Part shown: one piece after another, positions 8,071-16,333 of the stretch | Numbering within the stretch: the stretch's first letter is position 1 | How the letters are laid out: each line of letters starts with the position of its first letter | Source: E44-bin32 sp034430595 | GTDB taxonomy: Bacteria; Chloroflexota; Anaerolineae; Anaerolineales; E44-bin32 | Assembly: GCA_034430595.1 (NCBI GenBank) | Contig: DAOUEL010000097.1 | Location: 9,574-73,573, forward strand | Length of the DNA stretch: 64,000 nt | Reading direction: 5' to 3' | Translations under genes and position numbers: made by a program | Notes under the pieces: model-generated | Databases searched by the model: none | Seen by the model: the letters and a program-made list of their open reading frames with translations, nothing else | Told to the model about the DNA's origin: nothing

Positions 8071-9177
8071 CTATTGTGCCTGGAACAAGCAGCGCGAGCC
8101 GCCGGTATCAGGATCGACCATATACAGTTCACATTCGCTTTCCATCGCCGGGATCAGTAAGCCCTCTGATGTCACAATCGGATCAGCTAGCAGCCGGCCG
8201 GTTAGCGTGGCGCTGCTCGGCCAGGCCGGATCGCCATTGTCCATCACCAACGCAGTTACAGCACTTGTTTCGCTGGCGAAGTAAACCCGGTCGCCTAGGA
8301 TCGCCGGTGTCGCAGAGGTCGGGCCGGGAAGATCACGCTTCCAGTTCATGCTGCCATCGGCAATCGCCACTGAATATGCGATCCCTGAGACATCAGCGAA
8401 GAAAGCATTCCCGCCCTCAGCGGCCGGGTTGCCCCAGATAGCATCGCTAGCCTCGAAGGTCCAGGCAATCGAGCCAGTTTCGGTATCGAGGGCATAAAGA
8501 ACGCCCTCGAACGTGCCGCACAGAAGCAATCCATCGGTCAGAGTGGGGGTGTCGGATACCGCAGATCCGAGATCGACACTCCATTCAACCGCGCCGGTCT
8601 GCGGATTGAGGGCGTAGACGTGGTGGTCCAGCGCGGCGATATAGATGTGCGTACCGTTCATCAAGGGTGCCGACCAGAGTGAGTGACCTGCCTCAAAGGG
8701 TTGGGCCCAGACCGGCTGGCCAGTCTCTAGGTCTAGCGCGTACAGTTTGCGATCCGCCGAAGGCACATACACCGTGCCGTCGGCGATCAAAGGCCCCCCG
8801 ATAATTCGATCCTGGGAGCCATCAAAGGTCCAGGTGATGGAAGCGCTCAGACCATCCGGGCTCAGCGAATAGACCTGCTTGTCATAACCACCGACGATGA
8901 TGTGCCCCTCCTCGTCGATTGCCGGTGGTGCGTAAAAGCTGACCGCTCGATCGGCCTCGGCCGGGAAATGCCATTGCTCTTCACCGGTTCGCAGGCTTAT
9001 CGCCCGCACGAAAGGGCCATACGCAACATAGGCATTTTCACTATCGGCCCTCACCCCGGGCCAGCTGGACGCGGCTAACGCGCTGGCAGAACTGCAGCTG
9101 GAGAGGACGAACCCGGCAATGACAAGCGTCAGCAAGGTAGCCCATTTATTCCTGGAAAGCACTTTGATGAACGTCAT
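8071..9177 (-). CDS. PQQ-like beta-propeller lipoprotein
   Basis: A 368-residue predicted lipoprotein. The start MTFIKVLSRNKWATLLTLVIAGFVLSSCSSAS has a signal peptide and a lipobox (LSSC). The rest consists of repeated PQQ-type blades such as YALDLETGQPVWAQPF, YALNPQTGAVEWSVDLG and YALDTETGSIAWTFEA, a BamB-like propeller without visible cofactor residues. I chose the ATG at 9177 because AGGAG precedes it and it starts the signal peptide. A longer frame from 9354 would overlap yidD. It sits between yidD and yidC, so a role in membrane-protein assembly is a reasonable guess but is not shown. Confidence 0.82.
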   Translation of the reverse strand: MTFIKVLSRNKWATLLTLVIAGFVLSSCSSASALAASSWPGVRADSENAYVAYGPFVRAISLRTGEEQWHFPAEADRAVSFYAPPAIDEEGHIIVGGYDKQVYSLSPDGLSASITWTFDGSQDRIIGGPLIADGTVYVPSADRKLYALDLETGQPVWAQPFEAGHSLWSAPLMNGTHIYIAALDHHVYALNPQTGAVEWSVDLGSAVSDTPTLTDGLLLCGTFEGVLYALDTETGSIAWTFEASDAIWGNPAAEGGNAFFADVSGIAYSVAIADGSMNWKRDLPGPTSATPAILGDRVYFASETSAVTALVMDNGDPAWPSSATLTGRLLADPIVTSEGLLIPAMESECELYMVDPDTGGSRCLFQAQ

Positions 9178-9184
9178 CGAACTC

Positions 9185-9481
9185 CTAAGGTACCGGGTCA
9201 AAACCGCCCGGGTTGAATGGTTGACAGCGCAGGATGCGCCAGACTGAAAGTGCGCCGCCCTTGAACAAGCCGTATTTGGCAATCGCCTGGTAGCTGTAAT
9301 GCGAGCAGGTGGGTTGAAAGCGGCAGGTACCTGCGGGCAGGGCCGGCGATACAATCAGTTGATAAAGGCGAATGAGTGCCAGGACTGGCAGGCGTGGCAG
9401 CGTCGCAAGCTGGATCGGGATATCACGCAGCGCGGGTTCCTGGTCGTGGAGATGGGCTGTAATTTCCTGGTCAACCATCAA
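9185..9481 (-). CDS. yidD: Membrane protein insertion efficiency factor YidD
   Basis: A small membrane-associated factor that helps YidC-dependent insertion. The 98-residue product contains the family core ALIRLYQLIVSPAL, then CRFQPTCSHYSYQAI with the conserved cysteines, YGLFKGGALSVWRILRCQPF, and the NPGGFDPVP end. An N-terminal extension of about 25 residues is longer than in many homologues. It overlaps the end of rnpA by 11 bases, as in many genomes. Confidence 0.95.
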   Translation of the reverse strand: MMVDQEITAHLHDQEPALRDIPIQLATLPRLPVLALIRLYQLIVSPALPAGTCRFQPTCSHYSYQAIAKYGLFKGGALSVWRILRCQPFNPGGFDPVP

Positions 9482-9809
9482 TTAATCCAGATTTCCGTAG
9501 CAACTGGCCGATCCCGGATTGGATGTCGAGCCAGCCTGCGGCCAGAAGAGGCGCACGCGCGATCAGAACTACATCCCAGCCAGCGCGAATGTCAGCCTGG
9601 TAGTGACGGATGGCCTCCCGCAGCAAACGCTTCGCCCGGTTGCGCTGAACTGCGTTTCCGACGGAGCGTCCGGCCGTAAAGCCGAAACGGGTTTCCGGGA
9701 CATCACCAGGACTGACGATGAGAATGGCAAGCGGGTGGGCATGAGATGTTCCCGTGCGCCGCACCCGCTGAAAGTCACTCGAATTGGTGAGCCGATACCT
9801 GCGGTTCAT
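9471..9809 (-). CDS. rnpA: Ribonuclease P protein component
   Basis: The protein cofactor of RNase P, which trims the 5' leader of tRNA precursors. The 112-residue product has SSDFQRVRRTGTS, RFGFTAGRSVGNAVQRNRAKRLLREA (the RNR signature) and the C-terminal QLLRKSGLI. The ATG at 9809 (MNRRYRL) matches the family start. A TTG 15 codons upstream at 9854 keeps the frame open but almost touches the rpmH stop, and adds residues not seen in relatives. It is followed by yidD and preceded by rpmH. Confidence 0.93.
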   Translation of the reverse strand: MNRRYRLTNSSDFQRVRRTGTSHAHPLAILIVSPGDVPETRFGFTAGRSVGNAVQRNRAKRLLREAIRHYQADIRAGWDVVLIARAPLLAAGWLDIQSGIGQLLRKSGLIDG

Positions 9810-9855
9810 CCACCTGGCCGGCTGAATTCGACCTGCGACCGGAATCGGCCGCAAG

Positions 9856-10032
9856 CTACGCCTTCCAGTTCAGCTTCTTGACGTGCTCGTTCATTCGGAC
9901 GGTCAGCTGATGCCGGCCGCGCTTGCGCCGAGCTTTCAGCACTTTTCGACCGCCGCGGGTGCTCATCTTGGACCGGAAACCATGCACCCGGATCCGGCGG
10001 CGCTTTTTCGGTTGATACGTTCGCTTTGGCAT
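9856..10032 (-). CDS. rpmH: Large ribosomal subunit protein bL34
   Basis: A 58-residue ribosomal protein. The translation begins MPKRTYQPKKRRRIRVHGF, then SKMSTRGGRKVLKARRKRGR, and ends HVKKLNWKA. This is the bL34 pattern with a slightly longer tail than the usual 44-47 residues. It heads the rpmH-rnpA-yidD-yidC group and lies 50 bases downstream of a near-consensus promoter on the same strand. dnaA, which often lies just upstream of rpmH, is replaced here by murA. Confidence 0.96.
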   Translation of the reverse strand: MPKRTYQPKKRRRIRVHGFRSKMSTRGGRKVLKARRKRGRHQLTVRMNEHVKKLNWKA

Positions 10033-10082
10033 GATAACCCTTTGTCAATGGCGAAGAATAGTTGCTCTTGAACAGCCGCCGG

Positions 10083-10111
10083 ATTATACCGCAGCGCTCA
10101 AGGGCGGTCAA
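10083..10111 (-). promoter_or_regulatory. Near-consensus sigma-70 promoter for rpmH-rnpA-yidC operon
   Basis: On the minus strand TTGACC (10111-10106) and a perfect TATAAT (10088-10083) are separated by 17 bases, 50 bases upstream of the rpmH start. This is the best promoter match seen in the window. Confidence 0.75.
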
Positions 10112-10152
10112 CGGCAAGCTGCCCGAAACACGTCAGATCTTCAAGTTACCGC

Positions 10153-11439
10153 TTAATCTGGCAGTCGTTCGATCTGGGCGCCCAGCATGTGCAGTTTTTC
10201 ATCAATTCGTTCATAACCGCGTTCGATTTGACCGATGTTTCCAATTAAGGATGTCCCATGAGCCGCCAATGCGGACAGGGTTAAGGCCAGACCAGCTCGA
10301 ATGTCCGGGCTCTCCAACTGTTCGCCGATCAACCGGCTGGGACCTTGCACAATAGAGCGGTGCGGATCGCATAGGATGATACGCGCGCCCATCGAGACTA
10401 GCTTATCGATGAAGAACATGCGCGTCTCGTACATCCAGTCATGGAAGAGGACGGTCCCATCCGATTGGGTTGCGATCACAATCGCAATGCTCATCAAGTC
10501 GGTGGGGAAAGCTGGCCAGGGCATCACGCTGATCTGCGGGATCTTGCCCCCGATGTCGGGCTGGATGACCAGCTTTTGGTCCGCGGGTACGACGATATCC
10601 TGGCCGTCAACCTCCCATCGGACTCCCAGGCGCTGAAAAACGAGGCGCGGCATATCGAGGTATTCCGGTCCGGCGTTTCGAATGCGGATGCTGCCGCGGG
10701 TCACGGCGGCCGCGCCGATAAAGCTGACGACCTCCAGGTAATCCGGGCCGATTGTGTGCTCGCCACCGTGAAGTTCATCGACGCCTGTTATCTTCAGGGT
10801 ATTCGAGCCGATGTTCTCGATCTGGGCGCCGAGATTGTTCAGGAAACGACACAGCTCTTGAACGTGTGGTTCCGAAGCCGCGTTGCGCAGCACGGTCGTC
10901 CCGGCAGCAGTGGCCGCGGCCATAATCGCGTTCTCGGTCGCGGTCACGCTGGCTTCATCCAAGAGGACATCAGCCCCCTGCAGCCGACTTTCCACCCGCA
11001 TGCTGAATTCGCGCTCGGTATAGGTCACTTTGGCCGCGAGCTTTTCCAGCGCCAGCAGGTGGGTATCGACCCGCCGCCGACCGATGACATCGCCACCCGG
11101 GGGCGGTAAAGTTATGCTTCTCTCCCGCCCCAGCATCGGTCCGGCGAGAAGGATTGACGCTCGGATGCTGCGGCACAGCTCTGGATCCAGGTCCGCCTGG
11201 TGGATCTGCCCGGCTTGAACCCGCCAGGTGTGCGGTTCCAGGGTTTCGATTGTAACGCCCAGGCTTTCCAGCAGACGGCGCATAACCTGAACATCACCGA
11301 TATCCGGCACGTTCTTGAAGACAACTGGCTCCTTCGTGAGAATGCAGGCCGTCAAGAGCGGCAGTGCTGCGTTCTTGTTTCCGGAGGGCGTGATCTCACC
11401 TTTCAGTGCGATGCCACCCTCTATTCGAAAAGCAGGCAT
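10153..11439 (-). CDS. murA: UDP-N-acetylglucosamine 1-carboxyvinyltransferase MurA (Asp at the Cys115 position)
   Basis: Transfers enolpyruvate from PEP to UDP-GlcNAc, the first committed step of peptidoglycan synthesis. The 428-residue product has SGNKNAALPLLTA (substrate Lys22 and Asn23), LCRSIRASILLAGP, and the late catalytic run PAFPTDLMSIA with the general-base Asp. In the active-site loop, PPPGGDVIGRRRVD (residues 112-125) replaces the usual PGGCxIGxRPVD, so the residue matching E. coli Cys115 is Asp117. Known natural Cys-to-Asp MurA enzymes are active and resist fosfomycin. It lies 4 bases after the SAM hydroxide adenosyltransferase gene and is probably co-transcribed from the promoter at 12302-12331. 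Confidence 0.93.
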   Translation of the reverse strand: MPAFRIEGGIALKGEITPSGNKNAALPLLTACILTKEPVVFKNVPDIGDVQVMRRLLESLGVTIETLEPHTWRVQAGQIHQADLDPELCRSIRASILLAGPMLGRERSITLPPPGGDVIGRRRVDTHLLALEKLAAKVTYTEREFSMRVESRLQGADVLLDEASVTATENAIMAAATAAGTTVLRNAASEPHVQELCRFLNNLGAQIENIGSNTLKITGVDELHGGEHTIGPDYLEVVSFIGAAAVTRGSIRIRNAGPEYLDMPRLVFQRLGVRWEVDGQDIVVPADQKLVIQPDIGGKIPQISVMPWPAFPTDLMSIAIVIATQSDGTVLFHDWMYETRMFFIDKLVSMGARIILCDPHRSIVQGPSRLIGEQLESPDIRAGLALTLSALAAHGTSLIGNIGQIERGYERIDEKLHMLGAQIERLPD

Positions 11440-11442
11440 AGA

Positions 11443-12285
11443 TCACCCTTCTCCATCGTTCAGCAGCACCGTGTCGCCGATCGTCAGACCGAGCATTTGC
11501 GATGCGTCACCTTGGTTAACCGCAATTTCGAGCAGGCCAACGCTCCCAGTATACGCTAGCGCCTGACCAACTGGAACATCGGAAAACGTGCGCGCCAGGG
11601 ACAAGCGGGTTCCATCAGCTAGAATCACGCGGCTCGAGCCGAAACCCAGCTCGTGCGTGACTCCTCCACCGGTCCAGTCTTTGAGCTTTATCCGGCCGGA
11701 AGCCTCGGACAATCGCCCGATCGAGGTCACCAGGTTTCCGAAATGATCACGGTGGATGATTTCTCCCGAAATCGACCCATCGGGGTGGACTGACAATTCT
11801 GGTGCAGCGAGTTTCTTGATGCCGGACAGCGAGGGGCCCAGGTCCTGCAGTTCACGGCCGCATGCTAGATGGGCTGCCGCAGGAGCGAAGATGTCACGCC
11901 CATGAAAAGTCCCACTGGCCGCTAGCAGTCGGAACTCGGGCGCCTCGAGCCGGGCAACACCCTGGATCTGGTGCTCAAAGAGCAGGTAGCTGAACAAACC
12001 GTTATCGGGACCGACCGCCTTAACATCCCCCAGGTCCAAGGCGATCGGCTGGCGCTCCGTTCCGACTCCCGGATCGACAACCCCCAGGATGATGCATCCC
12101 GGCGGTAAGTATGCTGCGACCCGCCACAGTTCGAATGCGCCAGCACGGATATCCCCGCGCGGGATGGCATGCGTGAGATCGATGATTTGGGCGTCGGGTT
12201 GGATCTTGAGGATGACAGCCTTCATAACGCCGGCGTACGTGTCGTTTGTACCGAAATCTGTCAGGATGGCAATTGTCGGAATCAA
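11443..12285 (-). CDS. SAM hydroxide adenosyltransferase (SAM_adeno_trans family)
   Basis: Members of this family (formerly DUF62) split S-adenosylmethionine with hydroxide to adenosine and methionine; relatives are the fluorinase and chlorinase. The 280-residue product has IAILTDFGTNDTYAGVMKAVIL, IIDLTHAIPRGDIRAGAFEL, VVDPGVGTERQPIAL and VGPDNGLFSYLL. In the C-terminal domain it has HRDHFGNLVTSI. These are the conserved elements of the family. The physiological purpose of this hydrolysis is unclear even in characterised members. It is the first gene after the strand switch at 12286-12400. Confidence 0.88.
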   Translation of the reverse strand: MIPTIAILTDFGTNDTYAGVMKAVILKIQPDAQIIDLTHAIPRGDIRAGAFELWRVAAYLPPGCIILGVVDPGVGTERQPIALDLGDVKAVGPDNGLFSYLLFEHQIQGVARLEAPEFRLLAASGTFHGRDIFAPAAAHLACGRELQDLGPSLSGIKKLAAPELSVHPDGSISGEIIHRDHFGNLVTSIGRLSEASGRIKLKDWTGGGVTHELGFGSSRVILADGTRLSLARTFSDVPVGQALAYTGSVGLLEIAVNQGDASQMLGLTIGDTVLLNDGEG

Positions 12286-12301
12286 TGCAGGCTCCGGGTC
12301 G

Positions 12302-12331
12302 ATTTTAACGGACTCCAGGTGAGCCGGTCAA
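12302..12331 (-). promoter_or_regulatory. Candidate sigma-70 promoter for the SAM hydroxide adenosyltransferase-murA operon
   Basis: On the minus strand TTGACC (12331-12326) and TAAAAT (12307-12302) are separated by 18 bases, 16 bases upstream of the gene start. The 115-base divergent gap also holds the plus-strand promoter at 12363-12392. No DnaA-box-like TTATCCACA was seen in it. Confidence 0.6.
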
Positions 12332-12362
12332 TTAGATCTCACTTTTAAACACCCGGTGGTCG

Positions 12363-12392
12363 TTGGGAGAAGCAAGCCTGCTATGGTAAAAT
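12363..12392 (+). promoter_or_regulatory. Candidate promoter giving a leaderless or near-leaderless transcript
   Basis: TTGGGA (12363-12368) and TAAAAT (12387-12392) with an 18-base spacer. The expected transcription start is about 12399, essentially at the GTG start (12401) of the membrane protein gene, and no ribosome-binding site lies between. Confidence 0.45.
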
Positions 12393-12400
12393 AAGTATTC

Positions 12401-13432
12401 GTGTATACATCAGAAAAGAACGTAGGAATTCGCCCGATCAGCGTCCTTGCGGCGTTGGTGGCGGGCTTTGACCGGGTTGCTGCGCAGCCCCTTTTATTGC
12501 TTCCAACCGTGCTGCTGGATCTGTTCCTATGGCTTGGGCCGCATCTGGTGATCCCTTCCATTGTCCAGCTCGCAGCCAGCAGTCTGACACCACCTGCTGG
12601 AGTTGATCCATCGGTGGCCGAGCAGCTGCTTGCATACCGGGAAGCAATTATCGATGTGGCGACTCGCTACAACCTGTTCAGCGCACTCAGCACGCTGCCA
12701 GCCGGGATGCCATTTAACATGATCTTTGGCCTGCTGGGCAGCCTGATAGTCGGCTTACCCAGTTTGCTTGCGATGCGTTTAGCAACGGCTGCCCCCTTTG
12801 GGGTGCCGGTGGAAGTAAAGCTCGCGTCACTTCAAAGCGGCATCTGGCTCTGGCTAGGGTTTTCAGTTGTTGGCATTGCGTTCGCAACGGGATACCTACG
12901 CCTGATTGCCCGAGGCCACTCGAACGGGGCGCCGGTGGCGTCTTTTCGTGAAGCGTTTCCCCGCCTGCTGGCGCTCGCGGCAGGTGGGTACCTGCTCACT
13001 TTCACCATCCTGTTAGGAGCGGCACTGATCGGGTCTTTCGATGCAGTGCTCTACATCGGCATGCCGCTGTTGTTCGTGGGAGCTGTTTACTTGAGCTTCA
13101 CGACCCAGGGTGTGGTTCGCTACGGGATGCAAATCGGAAAAGCGATGCGGGAGAGTTTGAGAGTAGTACGCTGGAATTTTTTTGGCTCGATGAGTTTGCT
13201 GCTGCTGTCCTTCTTTCTAATCTGGACTGCCGCGACTCAGGTGTGGAGTCTGCCGGGTGAGAATTCGTGGTACCTGCTTCTTGCGATCGGCGGGCATGCC
13301 TTTGTGAGCACGACATTGATCTCGGCCAGCTATGCTTACTATCAAGGTCGCCGAGAATGGATGCAAGACCTGGCGGAGAGAATTCTCCAGCAGCAGATGC
13401 AGGATAAGAACCCACCTTCTGAATCGATATAA
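12401..13432 (+). CDS. Uncharacterised polytopic membrane protein
   Basis: I do not recognise the family. The 343-residue product (GTG start) has about five to six hydrophobic spans: LLLLPTVLLDLFLWLG near residue 30, MIFGLLGSLIVGLPSLLA near 110, a span near 145, LLTFTILLGAALIG near 200, LLLLSFFLIWTAATQ near 265 and LLLAIGGHAFVST near 295. The tail is charged and Gln-rich (REWMQDLAERILQQQMQ). The layout resembles multi-span proteins that recruit small-molecule or lipid partners, but nothing specific can be called. It precedes gyrB by 26 bases and may share its transcript. Confidence 0.75.
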   Translation: MYTSEKNVGIRPISVLAALVAGFDRVAAQPLLLLPTVLLDLFLWLGPHLVIPSIVQLAASSLTPPAGVDPSVAEQLLAYREAIIDVATRYNLFSALSTLPAGMPFNMIFGLLGSLIVGLPSLLAMRLATAAPFGVPVEVKLASLQSGIWLWLGFSVVGIAFATGYLRLIARGHSNGAPVASFREAFPRLLALAAGGYLLTFTILLGAALIGSFDAVLYIGMPLLFVGAVYLSFTTQGVVRYGMQIGKAMRESLRVVRWNFFGSMSLLLLSFFLIWTAATQVWSLPGENSWYLLLAIGGHAFVSTTLISASYAYYQGRREWMQDLAERILQQQMQDKNPPSESI

Positions 13433-13458
13433 TCAAAGACGATAAAGGAGAACGCAAC

Positions 13459-15384
13459 GTGGCAAAGCGGTCTCAAAAAGTGAGCAGTTACGCAGCAAAG
13501 GATATTCAAGTCCTGGAAGGCTTGGAGGCAGTCCGCCGCCGACCGGGCATGTACGTAGGCGGTACTGACATCAAGGCCCTCCACCACCTGGTCTATGAGG
13601 TCGTTGACAACTCGATCGATGAGGCGCTCGCCGGAGCCTGCAGCACGATCGACATCGTCATCCATGCTGACAGCAGCGTAACCGTCGAAGATGACGGCCG
13701 CGGCATCCCGGTTGATATGCATCCGGAGAAGAAAAAGCCGGCACTGGAGATTGTCATGACCGTGCTCCACGCCGGGGCGAAATTTGGCGGGGAAGGTTAC
13801 AAGGTTTCCGGCGGGCTGCACGGCGTCGGCGTTTCAGCCGTCAATGCGCTCTCCGAGTGGTGCGAAGTCGAAGTCAAGCGGGATGGAAAAGTCCACTTCC
13901 AGCGCTATGAACGTGGCGCACCAATCAAGCCAGTCGAGGTCATCGGAAAAGCCCCCAAGGATGCAACCGGGACCAAGACGACCTACATGTACGATCGGAC
14001 GATCTTCAAGGGCGATTTCGATTACCGCTTCGAAACCCTGCTCCAGCGTTTCCGTGAGATGGCCTTCGTCACGCGCGGCGTGACGATCCACCTGCTCGAC
14101 GAGCGCGATGGGCGCGAGATGACCTTCTACTTCGAAGGCGGAATCACTTCCTTTGTGAGCTATCTGAATCGGAACCGCGAAGTGCTGCACCCGGTTGTTT
14201 ATGTTGATAAGGAAGTTGACGACATCGGGATCGAAGTTGCGCTGCAGTTCACCGATGCCTACGCCGAATCGGTCTACTCATTCGCCAATACGATCAACAC
14301 TGTCGATGGCGGCACGCATCTGACCGGTCTGCGGGCGGCCATCACCCGCACGATCAATGATTACGCCCGCAAGAACAGCCTGTTAAAGGATTCGGACCCC
14401 AACTTCAGCGGCGATGACACACGCGAAGGCCTGACCGCCATTGTGAGCGTCAAGCACCGCGATCCGCAGTTTGAGAGCCAGACGAAAGTCAAACTGATGA
14501 ATGCCGAGGTCCAGATGCAGGTCCAGCAGGTGATGGGCGAGGCTTTCAGCGAGTTTCTCGATAACGACCCGCGCGCCGCCAAGGCGATCGTCCAGAAATG
14601 TCTGACCTCTGCCCGGGCCCGGGATGCGGCTCGCAAGGCGCGTGATCTGGTCATCCGAAAGAGCGCCCTTGAGAGCCTGACGCTTCCCGGCAAGCTGGCA
14701 GACTGCTCCGAACGTGACCCGAATAAATGCGAGCTGTATATTGTGGAGGGTGATTCGGCTGGCGGCTCTGCCAAACAGGGCCGCGACCGGCATTTCCAGG
14801 CGATCCTGCCGCTGCGGGGCAAGATACTCAACACCGAGCGAGCCCGGCTGGACAAGATCCTCTCAAACAACGAGGTGAAAGCCCTGATCTCAGCCCTCGG
14901 GACGAGCATCGGCGAGACGTTCGATGTGGAAGGGCTGCGGTACGGCCGGGTTATCATCATGACGGACGCCGACGTCGACGGCAGTCATATCCGGACGCTG
15001 TTACTGACCTTCTTCTTCCGCTATATGCCTGAGCTGATCGAAGAAGGACATCTGTTCGTCGCCCAGCCCCCACTGTACCGGATCGATTACAAACAGAAAC
15101 GCCGCTATGCTTATACCGAGGGGGAGCGAGAACAGGTCGTCAAGGAGCTGGGCGTCGACGGCGAGAAGGTTACACTGCAGCGTTACAAAGGTCTTGGTGA
15201 AATGAACCCCAGCCAGCTGTGGGATACGACCATGGATCCGGCCAACCGCATCCTGCTCCAGGTCACCGTCGAGGATGCAGCTGCTGCAGACCGGACCTTC
15301 GATATGTTGATGGGGGCAGCCGTGCCACCACGCAAGCGCTTCATCCAGACACACGCGCGCGAGGTTCGCAACCTGGACGTTTGA
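13459..15384 (+). CDS. gyrB: DNA gyrase subunit B
   Basis: The ATPase subunit of DNA gyrase, which introduces negative supercoils with GyrA. The 641-residue product starts at a GTG preceded by AAAGGAG. Its GHKL ATPase domain has EAVRRRPGMYVGG, YEVVDNSIDEA, VEDDGRGIP and GLHGVGVSAVNALS. The transducer part has VDGGTHLTGLRAAITR. The TOPRIM domain has YIVEGDSAGGSAKQGRDR near residue 427 and IMTDADVDGSHIRTLLLTFFFR near 501. The C-terminus has RYKGLGEMNPSQLWDTTMDP. gyrA is not in the window. A bidirectional-looking terminator follows. Confidence 0.97.
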   Translation: MAKRSQKVSSYAAKDIQVLEGLEAVRRRPGMYVGGTDIKALHHLVYEVVDNSIDEALAGACSTIDIVIHADSSVTVEDDGRGIPVDMHPEKKKPALEIVMTVLHAGAKFGGEGYKVSGGLHGVGVSAVNALSEWCEVEVKRDGKVHFQRYERGAPIKPVEVIGKAPKDATGTKTTYMYDRTIFKGDFDYRFETLLQRFREMAFVTRGVTIHLLDERDGREMTFYFEGGITSFVSYLNRNREVLHPVVYVDKEVDDIGIEVALQFTDAYAESVYSFANTINTVDGGTHLTGLRAAITRTINDYARKNSLLKDSDPNFSGDDTREGLTAIVSVKHRDPQFESQTKVKLMNAEVQMQVQQVMGEAFSEFLDNDPRAAKAIVQKCLTSARARDAARKARDLVIRKSALESLTLPGKLADCSERDPNKCELYIVEGDSAGGSAKQGRDRHFQAILPLRGKILNTERARLDKILSNNEVKALISALGTSIGETFDVEGLRYGRVIIMTDADVDGSHIRTLLLTFFFRYMPELIEEGHLFVAQPPLYRIDYKQKRRYAYTEGEREQVVKELGVDGEKVTLQRYKGLGEMNPSQLWDTTMDPANRILLQVTVEDAAAADRTFDMLMGAAVPPRKRFIQTHAREVRNLDV

Positions 15385-15412
15385 CCTCCATCTCTGACCG
15401 TCAAGAAAGATA

Positions 15413-15437
15413 AACGCCCCTCAAGGGGGCGTTTTCA
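15413..15437. terminator. Hairpin terminator between gyrB and nfuA (convergent)
   Basis: Arms AACGCCCC (15413-15420) and GGGGCGTT (15426-15433) pair around a short loop, with TTTTC after it on the plus strand and a GTTTATC run on the minus side. The genes on either side converge, so it may serve both. Confidence 0.75.
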
Positions 15438-15462
15438 TGTTGTCGGGTAGGAGGGTTGAACC

Positions 15463-16053
15463 TCAGGAGAGTGCAGATCGCCCGCCCTGGCTGTTGAAGA
15501 AAGGGTTTGATCCTGAGCCGTGATCGGTGGTATCGACAATTGCCTTCACCTGCGGCACCCCTTCCTTGATCATGACCTCGACCCCCTGCTTGAGAGTAAC
15601 ATCGATCATACCGCAGCCCTGGCACCCGCCGCCAAAGGCGATGTAGGCGGTCTCATCTTTGAAATCCACCAGCGAAACGAAACCTCCATGCGAGGCGACG
15701 CCGGGATTGACCTTGTTATCAAGCAGATCCTGTATAGCCTGGGCGGTTGAGTCGCGCCAGACCGGATTGGGGTTTTCAATCAGAAAGCCACGTTGAAAGG
15801 AATCCTCTTTAAAATCGAGCGTGGAGCCGGCAAGATCGGGCAGGCTGCGCTCATCGATCAGGACCCGGAATCCATCAAAATCAATAATCTCGTCTTCGGC
15901 TTGAATTTCATCCGGCGGGGAGAAGCGCACCGAGTACCGAAAGCCGCCTGGTCCTCGGCCGAGTATCTGCATGCGGAGCAGCATCCCTGCGCGCGCTTCA
16001 TCTTCGAGCAAGCTGCGGATCTGGTCTTGAGCGGATGCGGTTATTTCAATCAT
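15463..16053 (-). CDS. nfuA: NfuA-type iron-sulfur cluster carrier
   Basis: A scaffold or carrier that delivers 4Fe-4S clusters to target proteins. The 196-residue product has a degenerate A-type (HesB/IscA-like) N-terminal domain (ITASAQDQIRSLLEDE, then GPGGFRYSVRF) without its usual cysteines. The NifU-type C-terminal domain has NPGVASHGGFVSLVDF and GGGCQGCGMIDVTLKQGVE with the CxxC pair at Cys144 and Cys147. This two-domain layout is that of NfuA. It is convergent with gyrB and divergent from the sigma factor gene. The two molybdenum hydroxylases in the window need 2Fe-2S clusters, but no direct link is visible. Confidence 0.85.
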   Translation of the reverse strand: MIEITASAQDQIRSLLEDEARAGMLLRMQILGRGPGGFRYSVRFSPPDEIQAEDEIIDFDGFRVLIDERSLPDLAGSTLDFKEDSFQRGFLIENPNPVWRDSTAQAIQDLLDNKVNPGVASHGGFVSLVDFKDETAYIAFGGGCQGCGMIDVTLKQGVEVMIKEGVPQVKAIVDTTDHGSGSNPFFNSQGGRSALS

Positions 16054-16204
16054 CGTACCTCCTGATTGCGGGCATTATACCTCGACTTGAAAATGGCTTA
16101 TTTTGGCTTATCCGGGTCCACGAAAGAATCTTCCCGTCCACCGCGTCTAAAGATCAGTGAGGTGGAAGGTCCAGTGCATCTCTTTCCAATATATAGATAT
16201 TATC

Positions 16205-16233
16205 TTGACAAACAATGATTATGGTGTTAAGGT
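16205..16233 (+). promoter_or_regulatory. Candidate sigma-70 promoter for the primary-type sigma factor gene
   Basis: Perfect TTGACA (16205-16210), 17-base spacer, then TAAGGT (16228-16233). A leader of about 95 bases precedes the start at 16334. The gap 16054-16333 is AT-richer than its surroundings and otherwise shows nothing I can name. Confidence 0.6.
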
Positions 16234-16333
16234 AATTCATAAATTGGAGCCGTATCATCTAAATTAGAATTAGCCATCTTAGACTCATGGAGCATGATAT
16301 TTCCGAGTTTGTGATGAGGACCAGGTAAAGGAT

